Assembly (NCBI GenBank): GCA_031549325.1
Contig: JAVBQA010000046.1
Span: 1 to 48,128 of the forward strand
Direction: 5' to 3'
DNA length: 48,128 bases
Source: JAJDGF01 sp031549325
GTDB taxonomy: Bacteria; Bacillota; Clostridia; Christensenellales; Aristaeellaceae
Shown here: piece by piece, positions 15,875-23,342 of the stretch
Layout: each line of letters starts with the position of its first letter
How positions within the stretch are numbered: the first letter of the stretch is position 1
The notes under the pieces: model-generated
What the model saw: the letters and a program-made list of their open reading frames with translations, nothing else
What the model was told of the DNA's origin: nothing
The model's database searches: none
Position numbers and translations under genes: made by a program

Positions 15875-17635
15875 CTATTTCCCGCCCAGGAACCAGGTCA
15901 GCGTCTTTCTGCCCATCAGCCGGTTCACGTCCATGTTGCCCGGAAACCCGGGGATCTTGCCCATGCTGGTGTATTGGTGAATGTCGCAGGCGTAGCTGGG
16001 CGTGGATTCGATCTGGCCGCTGTTTTTCCCGTAGTGCGGGATCCAGATGAAATCCACCAGCGACGTGTCCAGCTTAAACTTGCTGTAGAGGTGATGCGCG
16101 ATGTAGTACCCGGTGCGCTTGGCGCCCAGGCCCTGCAATGTCTTCATGTAAGTCTCGATCAGCTTCTTGTTCAGGCGCGATTCCTCCACGTCATACACGT
16201 AGAACAGCGGCTTGTAGGGGCTCGCGACCTCCCAGGTCATGCGCGCCTCGGCCTTTGCCATCTCTTCATCGGAGCACTTGCCGTAGAAATACACGCCGAA
16301 TGGTATGTCGTATTCTTTGCATTTCTGCGCGAAATACGCAAACCGGTCGTCCTTCCCCACGCCAATCGGCTCGGTCTCGGTGCGCGTAACGCCGCAGCGG
16401 ATGATGATGAGGTGCACATTCTCGGACACCTTTTTCCAGTCGATGTTGGCGCTGTAATTGTGCTGCGAGATGTCGATGATCACGGCGGGGCCGTCGTTCA
16501 CGACCACCTTGCAGCTGGCGGTCTTGCCGTTTGCGCTCTTGGCGGTGATGGTGGCGCGGCCGCGCTTGACGCCGGTGATCGTGCCGGACTTGTCCACGCT
16601 GGCCACCTTGCTGTTGGAGCTGCTCCAGCGGATCGCCTGATTCGCCTCCTCGGGCAGCACGCTGCCCTTCAGCGTCACCGTCTGGTCAAGAACCAGCGCC
16701 AGCACGCTGTCCTCAAGCTCCACGGAGGCAGGCAGCGGACCCTTCAGCGTCAGCAGACAGGTCTTCTTCTTGCCGCTTCGCGTCTTGGCCGTGATCACGA
16801 CCTCGCCCGCCTTCAGCGCTTTGACTTTACCGTTTTCGTCCACCGTTGCCAGCGCGGTGTCCGAGCTTTGCCAGGCAATCACGTCGCTGACGGCCGTTCC
16901 CGGGGCGATGCTGACGCTCAGCTTCAGGGTGTTCCCGGCGCGCAGCTCGGCCTTGCTCTTGGACAATTTCATCGACCGCACGGTGGAATAACTTTGGTAG
17001 CTCTTCACCAGCCGGTCAAACTTGGCGTCGATGGCGGCGCCCTTGTCGGCTTTTAAGATGGCCTTGCTGGGCAGCGACCCGATCTTCTTGTAGCCGGCCT
17101 CGTAAGCGCGGTTTCGCTGGGCATACACGGCGCTGGTGACTGCTTCGCCGCCCAGAAAGCGGCTGGTCTTGCCGTTTTGTTTTTCAATTCTCGCGTCGAA
17201 GACTGCGCGCAGCCCGCCCGTTTCGGCGGCGACCAGCCCGAGCTTCACGGTGGTGGTGCGCTTTTTTTCCACGGCGGTCAGGCCGATCGACAGGCAGGTC
17301 TGCTTGCCCTTGCCCACGCGCAGCGCCATGCTGGCCGATCTAACGCCCGTCAGCGACAGCTGCTCCCCCGCAAAGCCGAGCGGCTCCGCCTGGCCGCCGC
17401 CCATCGTGTATACCTTCAGCGACGCCGCGCTGGACGGCTCTATGCACAGCACCACCAACTCCGGCTCGCCGTCCCCCGTCAGATCGCACAGCGCCGTCAA
17501 GCGCTTGCCGCTGTTCTGCTTCAGCGCGTTCAGGTAAGGGCGCTTCCACTCGCTGGCCGCCTGAGCAAGCGGCGCAAGCGCCAGCATCAAAAGCAGCGAC
17601 AGCAGCAGGCACGGCGCGATCCGTTTGGCTTTCAT
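15875..17635 (-). CDS. secreted GH25 lysozyme with two Ig-like (Big_2) domains
   Basis: A 586-aa exported protein. The signal peptide is about residues 1-26 (AQA). An N-terminal domain of about 180 residues contains a calcium-type loop DLTGDGEPEL. Two bacterial Ig-like Big_2 domains follow (about 217-297 and 300-380; WSSSNSKVASVDKSGTIT is typical). The C-terminal GH25 muramidase (about 385-586) has VIIDISQHN, the catalytic-type YDVEES (Asp482, Glu484) and DIHQYTS with DVNR near the end. It cleaves the glycan strand of peptidoglycan. I chose ATG 17635 with GAGGT 9 nt upstream. The operon partner is the M42 peptidase gene, 32 nt downstream. The promoter is flanked by phased direct repeats, so regulation is likely. 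Confidence 0.92.
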   Translation of the reverse strand: MKAKRIAPCLLLSLLLMLALAPLAQAASEWKRPYLNALKQNSGKRLTALCDLTGDGEPELVVLCIEPSSAASLKVYTMGGGQAEPLGFAGEQLSLTGVRSASMALRVGKGKQTCLSIGLTAVEKKRTTTVKLGLVAAETGGLRAVFDARIEKQNGKTSRFLGGEAVTSAVYAQRNRAYEAGYKKIGSLPSKAILKADKGAAIDAKFDRLVKSYQSYSTVRSMKLSKSKAELRAGNTLKLSVSIAPGTAVSDVIAWQSSDTALATVDENGKVKALKAGEVVITAKTRSGKKKTCLLTLKGPLPASVELEDSVLALVLDQTVTLKGSVLPEEANQAIRWSSSNSKVASVDKSGTITGVKRGRATITAKSANGKTASCKVVVNDGPAVIIDISQHNYSANIDWKKVSENVHLIIIRCGVTRTETEPIGVGKDDRFAYFAQKCKEYDIPFGVYFYGKCSDEEMAKAEARMTWEVASPYKPLFYVYDVEESRLNKKLIETYMKTLQGLGAKRTGYYIAHHLYSKFKLDTSLVDFIWIPHYGKNSGQIESTPSYACDIHQYTSMGKIPGFPGNMDVNRLMGRKTLTWFLGGK

Positions 17636-17650
17636 CAATTCGGCACCTCG

Positions 17651-17690
17651 TAGTATTTGATTAATATTTGTCATTATATCGTAATATTTG
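17651..17690 (-). repeat. three phased direct repeats around the GH25 promoter
   Basis: On the plus strand, TAGTATTTG (17651), TAATATTTG (17662) and TAATATTTG (17682) occur at spacings of 11 and 20 bp, close to one and two helical turns. They flank the -10 box of the leftward GH25 promoter. This is how response-regulator or other tandem-dimer sites often look, but the region is AT-rich. Confidence 0.5.
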
Positions 17691-17701
17691 GCCGCTGTCA
17701 A
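17673..17701 (-). promoter_or_regulatory. perfect-consensus promoter of the GH25 lysozyme/M42 unit
   Basis: On the minus strand, TTGACA (17696-17701), a 17-bp spacer and TATAAT (17673-17678), about 40 nt before the start codon. Confidence 0.88.
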
Positions 17702-17827
17702 GCGAATGGAAAAACTGCTCATTCATGGCAAAAAAGTGTAGCCAAGCGCCAGATAAAACCCGCCGACTTGCGCACAAATACTTTGTGTACTTCACACAGA
17801 GTTCACATCGTTGGAGTACAATGTCTT

Positions 17828-17833
17828 TATAAT
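17828..17833 (+). promoter_or_regulatory. -10 box for the activase operon
   Basis: TATAAT (17828-17833) lies 51 nt upstream of the activase ATG. No good -35 box is at the right distance (TTCACA at 17802 would give a 20-bp spacer), which suggests that an activator is needed or the promoter is weak. Confidence 0.5.
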
Positions 17834-17884
17834 AGGAAATTGTACGCTCATAAGATATGGGCGCTAAGGAGCATCTTCATACCC

Positions 17885-20797
17885 ATGCGTGAGCTGAGAA
17901 TCGGACTGGATGTGGGTTCGACCACCTTGAAATGCGCCGTGCTGGACGCGCAGGGACGGGTGCTGCACGAGAGCTACGAGCGCCACTTCGCCAAGATCCA
18001 GGAATGCACAGCGCGGATGCTGCGCGAGATTGCGAATCTGTTCCCTGATGCCCCGGAGGCGCGCCTGTGCGTGTCGGGATCGGCGGGCATGGGCATGGCG
18101 GAGGCGCTGGATCTGGGCTTCGAGCAAGAGGTTTACGCCACGCGCACCGCGGTGAAGCTTGCGCTGCCAGGCGCCGACTCCGTCATTGAACTGGGCGGCG
18201 AGGACGCGAAGATCCTGTTCGTCTCGGGCATGCCCGAGGTGCGCATGAACGGCTCGTGCGCAGGCGGCACCGGCGCGTTCATCGACCAGATGGCCTCGCT
18301 GCTGGGCGTGGAATCCATTGAAATGAACGCGCTGGCCGAAGGCAGCGAGCGAACGTACGACATCGCGTCCCGCTGCGGCGTGTTCGCCAAGAGCGACATC
18401 CAGCCGCTGCTGAACCAGGGCGCGCGCCGGGAAGACGTGTCCGCCAGCATCTTCTGGGCGGTCGTGCACCAAACCATCGCCGGGCTGTCCCAGGGGCGGC
18501 GCATCGAGGGCAGCGTGGTGTACCTGGGCGGCCCGCTCACCTACTTCCCCTTTCTGCGCAAGTGCTTTGATGAAGAGCTGCGCACGACGGGCGCATGCCC
18601 CGAGCATTCGCTGTACTTTGTGGCCATCGGCGCGGCGCTGTCAGGCAATGCCAGGCCCGCCAGCGTGCTGGGGGCAGCTCAGCGCATCGAACAGGGGCTT
18701 GGGCAATCCGAATACAAGCGCTGCGCGCCCCTGTTCATCGAGAAGCAGGATTACGACGCGTTTCAGCAGCGCCACGCGCTGACCGGCCAGCCGCCGCAAT
18801 CCAGCGCGGCCGCCGGAAACCACTGCTACATCGGCGTGGACGCGGGCTCCACCACCGTCAAGATGCTGGCCATCGACGAGGCGGGCGCGATTCTCGAGCG
18901 CCGCTACCTGCCCAACACCGGCAACCCGGTGCCGCTGGTGCGGGACTTTCTGCTGGAATTCCGAAGGAACCACCCGGATCTCGTGATCGCTGGCTCGGCC
19001 GCCACCGGTTACGGCGAGGAGCTGATCCAAAACGCGTTCCACATGGACCTGGGCCTGGTCGAGACCATGGCGCATTACCTGGCCGCGCGCGCGTTTCAGC
19101 CGGATGTGGACTTCATCATCGACATCGGCGGCCAGGACATTAAGTGCTTCAAGATCCGAAACGGCGCCATCGACAACATCTTTCTGAACGAGGCGTGCAG
19201 CTCGGGCTGCGGCTCGTTCCTGCAGACCTTTGCGGGCGCGATGGGGCTGTCCGTCGCCGAATTTGCGCGGCTGGGGCTGTTCGCCGACAAGCCGGTGGAT
19301 CTCGGGTCGCGCTGCACGGTGTTCATGAATTCCTCGGTCAAACAGGCGCAGAAGGACGGCGCCAGCGTCGAGAACATCTCGGCGGGCTTGTCCATTAGCG
19401 TGGTCAAGAACGCGCTGCACAAGGTGATCCGCATCGCCGACCCGGACGCGCTGGGCAAAAAGATCGTGGTGCAGGGCGGCACGTTCAAGAGCGACGCGGT
19501 GCTGCGCGCATTCGAGCTGGAGACCGGGCGTGAAGTGGTTCGCCCCGAGATTTCGGAGCTGATGGGCGCTTACGGAGCGGCGCTGTTCGCGAAATCGCGC
19601 GCGCTTGAAGCCAGCTCGCTGATGTCCGTCGGGGCGCTGGAGCAGTTCGTCCACTCGGTGAAATCCGCCACCTGCGGCCGCTGCGAGAACCGCTGCCGGC
19701 TGACGGTCAACGACTTTGGATTGGGCGAGCGCTACATCAGCGGCAACCGCTGCGAGAAGGCGCTGGGCGTGGAGAGCGCCCGCATCGCCCACAACCTGGT
19801 GGAATACAAGCGCGAACTGCTGGAAGCATACCGGCCGGTTTCCGCCTCCCGCACCGTCGGCATCCCGCTGGGCTTGAACATGCTGGAGCTGCTGCCGTTC
19901 TGGCACGCGTTCTTCACCAGCCTGGGATACAGCGTGATCACCTCCCCCGCGTCTGACCGCGCGCTGTACCAAAAAGGGCAGCACACCATCCCTTCCGACA
20001 CCGTGTGCTACCCGGCCAAGCTGATGCACGGCCACGTGGAGGCGCTGATCGAGCGGCGCGTGGACTGGATTTTCTACCCCTGCATGAGCTATAACCTCAA
20101 CGAGGGCCTGGGCGACAACCACTACAACTGCCCGGTTGTGGCCTACTACCCGGAGGTGATCGCCGCCAACACGCAGGATTTTTCCGGCATTCCGTTCATC
20201 CAGGACTATGCGGGCATCCACCGGGAGAAGGATTTCCCCGGCAAGATGCAGCAGATCCTGAAGAAGCACGGCATGAGCCATTCCATCGGCGCGGCGGAGC
20301 GGGCCGCCCACGCGGCCTATGCCGAGCAACGCGCTTTCCGCGACCGGGTGCAGGCCAAGGGCCTGGCTTTCCTGCAGTTGGCCAGGGAACAGGGGCTGCC
20401 GGTCATCGTGCTGGCCGGGCGGCCATACCATATCGACAGGGAAATCAACCACGGCATCGACCAGCTCATCACCAGCTTTGGCGCGGTGCTGGTCACCGAG
20501 GATGCCATCAGCCCGAAGATGGAGAAGGGCGAAACCGACGTGCTGAACCAGTGGACCTACCACGCGCGGATGTACGCCGCCGCGCGTTACGTGGCGGACA
20601 GCACCGATCCGGACACCAACCTGGTGCAGCTGATCTCGTTCGGCTGCGGCGTGGACGCCATCACGTCGGACGAGGTGCGCGCGATCCTTGAGCGAAAAAA
20701 CAAGATCTACACGCAGATCAAAATCGATGAAATCTCGAACCTGGGCGCGGCGAAAATCCGGCTGCGCAGCCTGTTCACGGCGGTTCAACTACAATAG
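17885..20797 (+). CDS. double-ASKHA acyl-CoA dehydratase activase-like protein (BadF/HgdC family)
   Basis: A 970-aa cytoplasmic protein. Two tandem ASKHA ATPase domains begin at residue 5 (IGLDVGSTTLK) and residue 315 (YIGVDAGSTTVK). Each carries the cysteine motif that holds the bridging [4Fe-4S] cluster in activases: GSCAGGTGAFIDQ (Cys125) and ACSSGCGSF (Cys438, Cys442). A DUF2229-type region with CGRCENRC (597-604) and later conserved cysteines follows. The family uses ATP to drive low-potential electron transfer to 2-hydroxyacyl-CoA dehydratases; the function of this large paralogue is not established. ATG 17885 was chosen by the activase start and AAGGAG 13 nt upstream. The partner gene follows after 14 nt. 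Confidence 0.88.
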   Translation: MRELRIGLDVGSTTLKCAVLDAQGRVLHESYERHFAKIQECTARMLREIANLFPDAPEARLCVSGSAGMGMAEALDLGFEQEVYATRTAVKLALPGADSVIELGGEDAKILFVSGMPEVRMNGSCAGGTGAFIDQMASLLGVESIEMNALAEGSERTYDIASRCGVFAKSDIQPLLNQGARREDVSASIFWAVVHQTIAGLSQGRRIEGSVVYLGGPLTYFPFLRKCFDEELRTTGACPEHSLYFVAIGAALSGNARPASVLGAAQRIEQGLGQSEYKRCAPLFIEKQDYDAFQQRHALTGQPPQSSAAAGNHCYIGVDAGSTTVKMLAIDEAGAILERRYLPNTGNPVPLVRDFLLEFRRNHPDLVIAGSAATGYGEELIQNAFHMDLGLVETMAHYLAARAFQPDVDFIIDIGGQDIKCFKIRNGAIDNIFLNEACSSGCGSFLQTFAGAMGLSVAEFARLGLFADKPVDLGSRCTVFMNSSVKQAQKDGASVENISAGLSISVVKNALHKVIRIADPDALGKKIVVQGGTFKSDAVLRAFELETGREVVRPEISELMGAYGAALFAKSRALEASSLMSVGALEQFVHSVKSATCGRCENRCRLTVNDFGLGERYISGNRCEKALGVESARIAHNLVEYKRELLEAYRPVSASRTVGIPLGLNMLELLPFWHAFFTSLGYSVITSPASDRALYQKGQHTIPSDTVCYPAKLMHGHVEALIERRVDWIFYPCMSYNLNEGLGDNHYNCPVVAYYPEVIAANTQDFSGIPFIQDYAGIHREKDFPGKMQQILKKHGMSHSIGAAERAAHAAYAEQRAFRDRVQAKGLAFLQLAREQGLPVIVLAGRPYHIDREINHGIDQLITSFGAVLVTEDAISPKMEKGETDVLNQWTYHARMYAAARYVADSTDPDTNLVQLISFGCGVDAITSDEVRAILERKNKIYTQIKIDEISNLGAAKIRLRSLFTAVQLQ

Positions 20798-20811
20798 GAG
20801 GTGTGCTGAAG

Positions 20812-22137
20812 GTGGATACCGCGGAAAAGCGCATCGAGTTCACCCAGGAAATGAAAAGGGATTACACGATTTTGGCCCCGCAGATGCTGGGGATCCACTT
20901 CGAGCTGATCCAAAAGACGTTCAACACCTACGGTTACCGCGTGGAGCTGCTGAAAAATGACGGCCCACACATCGCGGACGTGGGCTTGAAATACGTGCAC
21001 AACGACACGTGCTACCCGGCGCTGCTGTGCATCGGGCAGTTCATCGACGCGCTGAACAGCGGCCAGTATGACCTGTCAAAAACCGCGCTGATGATCACCC
21101 AGACCGGCGGCGGCTGCAGGGCGTCCAATTACATCCACCTGCTGCGAAAGGCGCTTCAGCGCGCGGGCTACGGAAGCATTCCGGTGATCTCACTGAACAT
21201 GTCGGGCCTGGAGAAAAACAGCGGCTTCAAGCTGACGCTGCCGCTGATCCGGAAGCTGCTGGCCGCGCTGGTGTATGGCGACCTGCTGATGCTGCTGAAG
21301 AATCAGGTGAAGCCCTACGAAAAGACACCCGGCGAGAGCGATTCCCTGGTGGCGCGCTGGGTGCAGCGGTTGACCGACGCCTTCTCCCGCGGGGACGACT
21401 ACGCGCCCAAGCAAATGCGCGCGCAGCTGAACCAGATCGTGCGGGATTTTGAGCAGATCGAGGTGCTGAAGGTCCAAAAGCCGAAAGTCGGCGTGGTCGG
21501 CGAGATCTACGTCAAATACTCCCCGCTGGCCAACAACAACCTGGAGCAGTTCCTGCTGGAGCAGGGCTGCGAGACCATGGTGCCCGGCGTGATGGGTTTC
21601 ATGATGTTCAAGGTGGACAACCGGCTGGAGGACGTCAAACTGTACGGGGGCAGCCAGCTCAAGCGCGGCCTGTGCGAGATCATGATGAAGTATTTGTCGC
21701 GCATCGAAACCATGCTGATCGACGCCGTGCAAAGCAGCCGCCGGTTCGTTGCCCCCTCCCCCTATCACAAGCTGAAGCAGCTGGTGGACGGCGTGATCGG
21801 TTACGGCTGCAAGATGGGCGAAGGCTGGCTGCTGACCGCCGAGATGATCGAGCTGGCCGAACTCGGGTACCCCAACGTCGTTTGCGCGCAGCCGTTCGGC
21901 TGCTTGCCCAACCACATCGTGGGCAAGGGCATGATCCGAAAGATCCGCGAGATCCGGGAAGACGCCAACATCGTGGCCGTGGACTACGACCCGGGCGCGA
22001 CGCGCGTCAATCAGGAAAACCGCATCAAGCTGATGCTGTCGGTGGCGCGGGAATCCATGCACAAAAACGTGCCCATGATCGGGATGGACGAGGTGGCCGA
22101 GGAAAATCTGGTGCCCAGCATGGGGATGCGGTTCTGA
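20812..22137 (+). CDS. 2-hydroxyacyl-CoA dehydratase (HgdB)-like partner of the activase
   Basis: A 441-aa protein matching the C-terminal part of the large activase-dehydratase proteins of anaerobes. It has NDTCYPA (Cys67) and TQTGGGCRASNY (Cys102), likely FeS ligands, and a C-terminal PFGCLPNHI segment with VDYDPGATRVNQENR. The start is GTG 20812 with AGGAGG 10 nt upstream; GTG 20803 is too close to that site. To my knowledge many Clostridia carry both parts as one chain of about 1400 residues; here they are two genes 14 nt apart, each with its own translation signals, so this looks like a real split and not a frameshift. It probably forms a complex with the upstream protein. Confidence 0.82.
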   Translation: MDTAEKRIEFTQEMKRDYTILAPQMLGIHFELIQKTFNTYGYRVELLKNDGPHIADVGLKYVHNDTCYPALLCIGQFIDALNSGQYDLSKTALMITQTGGGCRASNYIHLLRKALQRAGYGSIPVISLNMSGLEKNSGFKLTLPLIRKLLAALVYGDLLMLLKNQVKPYEKTPGESDSLVARWVQRLTDAFSRGDDYAPKQMRAQLNQIVRDFEQIEVLKVQKPKVGVVGEIYVKYSPLANNNLEQFLLEQGCETMVPGVMGFMMFKVDNRLEDVKLYGGSQLKRGLCEIMMKYLSRIETMLIDAVQSSRRFVAPSPYHKLKQLVDGVIGYGCKMGEGWLLTAEMIELAELGYPNVVCAQPFGCLPNHIVGKGMIRKIREIREDANIVAVDYDPGATRVNQENRIKLMLSVARESMHKNVPMIGMDEVAEENLVPSMGMRF

Positions 22138-22169
22138 CATTTATAATGAAGAAACGGGCCAGCGCGGCT

Positions 22170-22180
22170 CCCCCCCCCCC
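22170..22180. repeat. 11-nt C homopolymer between convergent genes
   Basis: A run of eleven C residues in the 109-nt convergent gap between the dehydratase-like gene and the DUF2284 gene. It is intergenic, so slippage would not change a protein. Its length is at risk of sequencing error. Confidence 0.8.
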
Positions 22181-22246
22181 GCGGGTTTGCGCCTGTCGCG
22201 ACGGCCGCGCACATGCCAGCCGGGAGGCGGGCTGATTCCCCTTCTG

Positions 22247-22783
22247 CTACTCCAGCAGATAACAGCCCGTGTACGTCAGCGTGCCCGGGCCGTAATAATA
22301 GTTTAGCCCATTGGCGCTGCACACGTCGCTGACCACCAGCCCCACCGCCTCCATCGAGGCGATCGCCTCGTCCGGCCTTCGGCAGGGGCTATCCGGATAG
22401 GTGCACTTCGCGCACAGCTCACAGCCGCCGCTGCCCAGCGTCAGCAAACCGGGATAGGCCTCCCTCAGCGCCGCGCCCAGCTCCACCATGCGCCGCTTGT
22501 GCAGCTGCCCGGCGCCGTGCATGGTTTCATAGTCGAATTCGTCCTCCAGCACTGCCGTGGTCTGCACGATCAGACCCCGCGCGTAGCGCTCGATCTTTCG
22601 CCGGTTTTCCTCCAGCGTGCCGCAGGCGGGCGGACACATCCAGCTCTTGCCGTACAGCTGGCAGCGCCCGACCGCGCACATGTCGCGCACCTCGTCGCGC
22701 AGCACGAGCGTCTCGGCAGCCAGTATCGCCGCCTGGTCGAATCCGAAATCCAGCGCCTTTTGAATCAGCTCTTCCATTTGCAT
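22247..22783 (-). CDS. DUF2284 cysteine-rich metal-binding protein
   Basis: A 178-aa protein with the DUF2284 pattern of many cysteines: CAVGRC near residue 36, KSWMCPPACG (Cys50, Cys54), then GCELCAKC and a final YTGCYLLE. The family is predicted to bind a metal or an FeS cluster; its function is unknown. I chose ATG 22783, where AAAGGTGA overlaps at close spacing. ATG 22777 and TTG 22798 are alternatives. It has its own promoter at 22819-22848 and is convergent with the activase operon. Proximity to another FeS system may be coincidence. Confidence 0.82.
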   Translation of the reverse strand: MQMEELIQKALDFGFDQAAILAAETLVLRDEVRDMCAVGRCQLYGKSWMCPPACGTLEENRRKIERYARGLIVQTTAVLEDEFDYETMHGAGQLHKRRMVELGAALREAYPGLLTLGSGGCELCAKCTYPDSPCRRPDEAIASMEAVGLVVSDVCSANGLNYYYGPGTLTYTGCYLLE

Positions 22784-22818
22784 GCTCACCTTTCCCAACA
22801 GCGTCGCCCACTTCTCCC

Positions 22819-22848
22819 ATTATAACACACTAAGAATCCTTCTGTTAA
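22819..22848 (-). promoter_or_regulatory. promoter of the DUF2284 gene
   Basis: On the minus strand, TTAACA (22843-22848), an 18-bp spacer and TATAAT (22819-22824) with an extended -10 TG. Confidence 0.7.
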
Positions 22849-22881
22849 CACTCATTTCATTATGCATTCACGATTGATCTG

Positions 22882-22890
22882 TGCTATAAT
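22882..22890 (+). promoter_or_regulatory. extended -10 promoter upstream of the small ORF and secDF
   Basis: TGCTATAAT (22882-22890) is a full extended -10 element. No -35 box stands at normal spacing, which extended -10 promoters can do without. It would drive the small secreted ORF and secDF. Confidence 0.6.
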
Positions 22891-22947
22891 GCTAGCGGTT
22901 ATGCGTATGGCATGACGAATCCTGCACAAGGATGTGACGGGCAGGGC

Positions 22948-23340
22948 ATGCGAAAACGGCGCGCACAACTCAGTTTCGCGCTGCTCCTGGCGGCGTTCAG
23001 CGCCTTCGCGCCGATCGCTTCGCTGGGTGCATTGTTTGCGTATGATGCGCAGCTGCTCGCCGCCGCCGAGTGCACCGGATTTGGTGAAGCGCAGCCCACA
23101 CGGGACGGCACATCTCTGGTGGCGTCGCGGCGGATCAACGGGCCGGACGGCACGCGCCTTCCCCCCACCACGTTTTCGGGCGGCGATTGCCCGGTCGTGC
23201 GCCGCGCGCTGCTGATGCTCCAGCCGGGCAGCGCCGAGCATGCGTTCACCCGCCACCTGATCATTCCCCACAGCATACACGCCCCACCAGGCGCCGTTGA
23301 GATGCACTCCAAAAAATACAGTGAAAGTTGGTTGATCTGA
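22948..23340 (+). CDS. small putative secreted protein upstream of secDF
   Basis: A 130-aa frame with a basic start (MRKRRAQ) and a hydrophobic segment to about residue 32, like a signal peptide or membrane anchor. The rest shows no recognisable domain. The ribosome binding site is weak. In favour of it being real: it fills the space between the extended -10 promoter and secDF, and its TGA is 2 nt before the secDF ATG, which itself has no good Shine-Dalgarno and may need coupling. Against it: codon content is not convincing after residue 40. An upstream ATG at 22912 is possible. Confidence 0.4.
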   Translation: MRKRRAQLSFALLLAAFSAFAPIASLGALFAYDAQLLAAAECTGFGEAQPTRDGTSLVASRRINGPDGTRLPPTTFSGGDCPVVRRALLMLQPGSAEHAFTRHLIIPHSIHAPPGAVEMHSKKYSESWLI

Positions 23341-23342
23341 TC

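Noticed and set aside
17782..17807. Rex- or CRP-like dyad (TTGTG ... CACAC) upstream of the activase gene
   Set aside because: The half-site spacing is 5 nt instead of the 8 of Rex sites, and the arms are imperfect.
20790..20812. Frameshift between the activase and the HgdB-like gene
   Set aside because: The second gene has its own AGGAGG and GTG at good spacing, so a real gene boundary is more likely; raw reads would decide.
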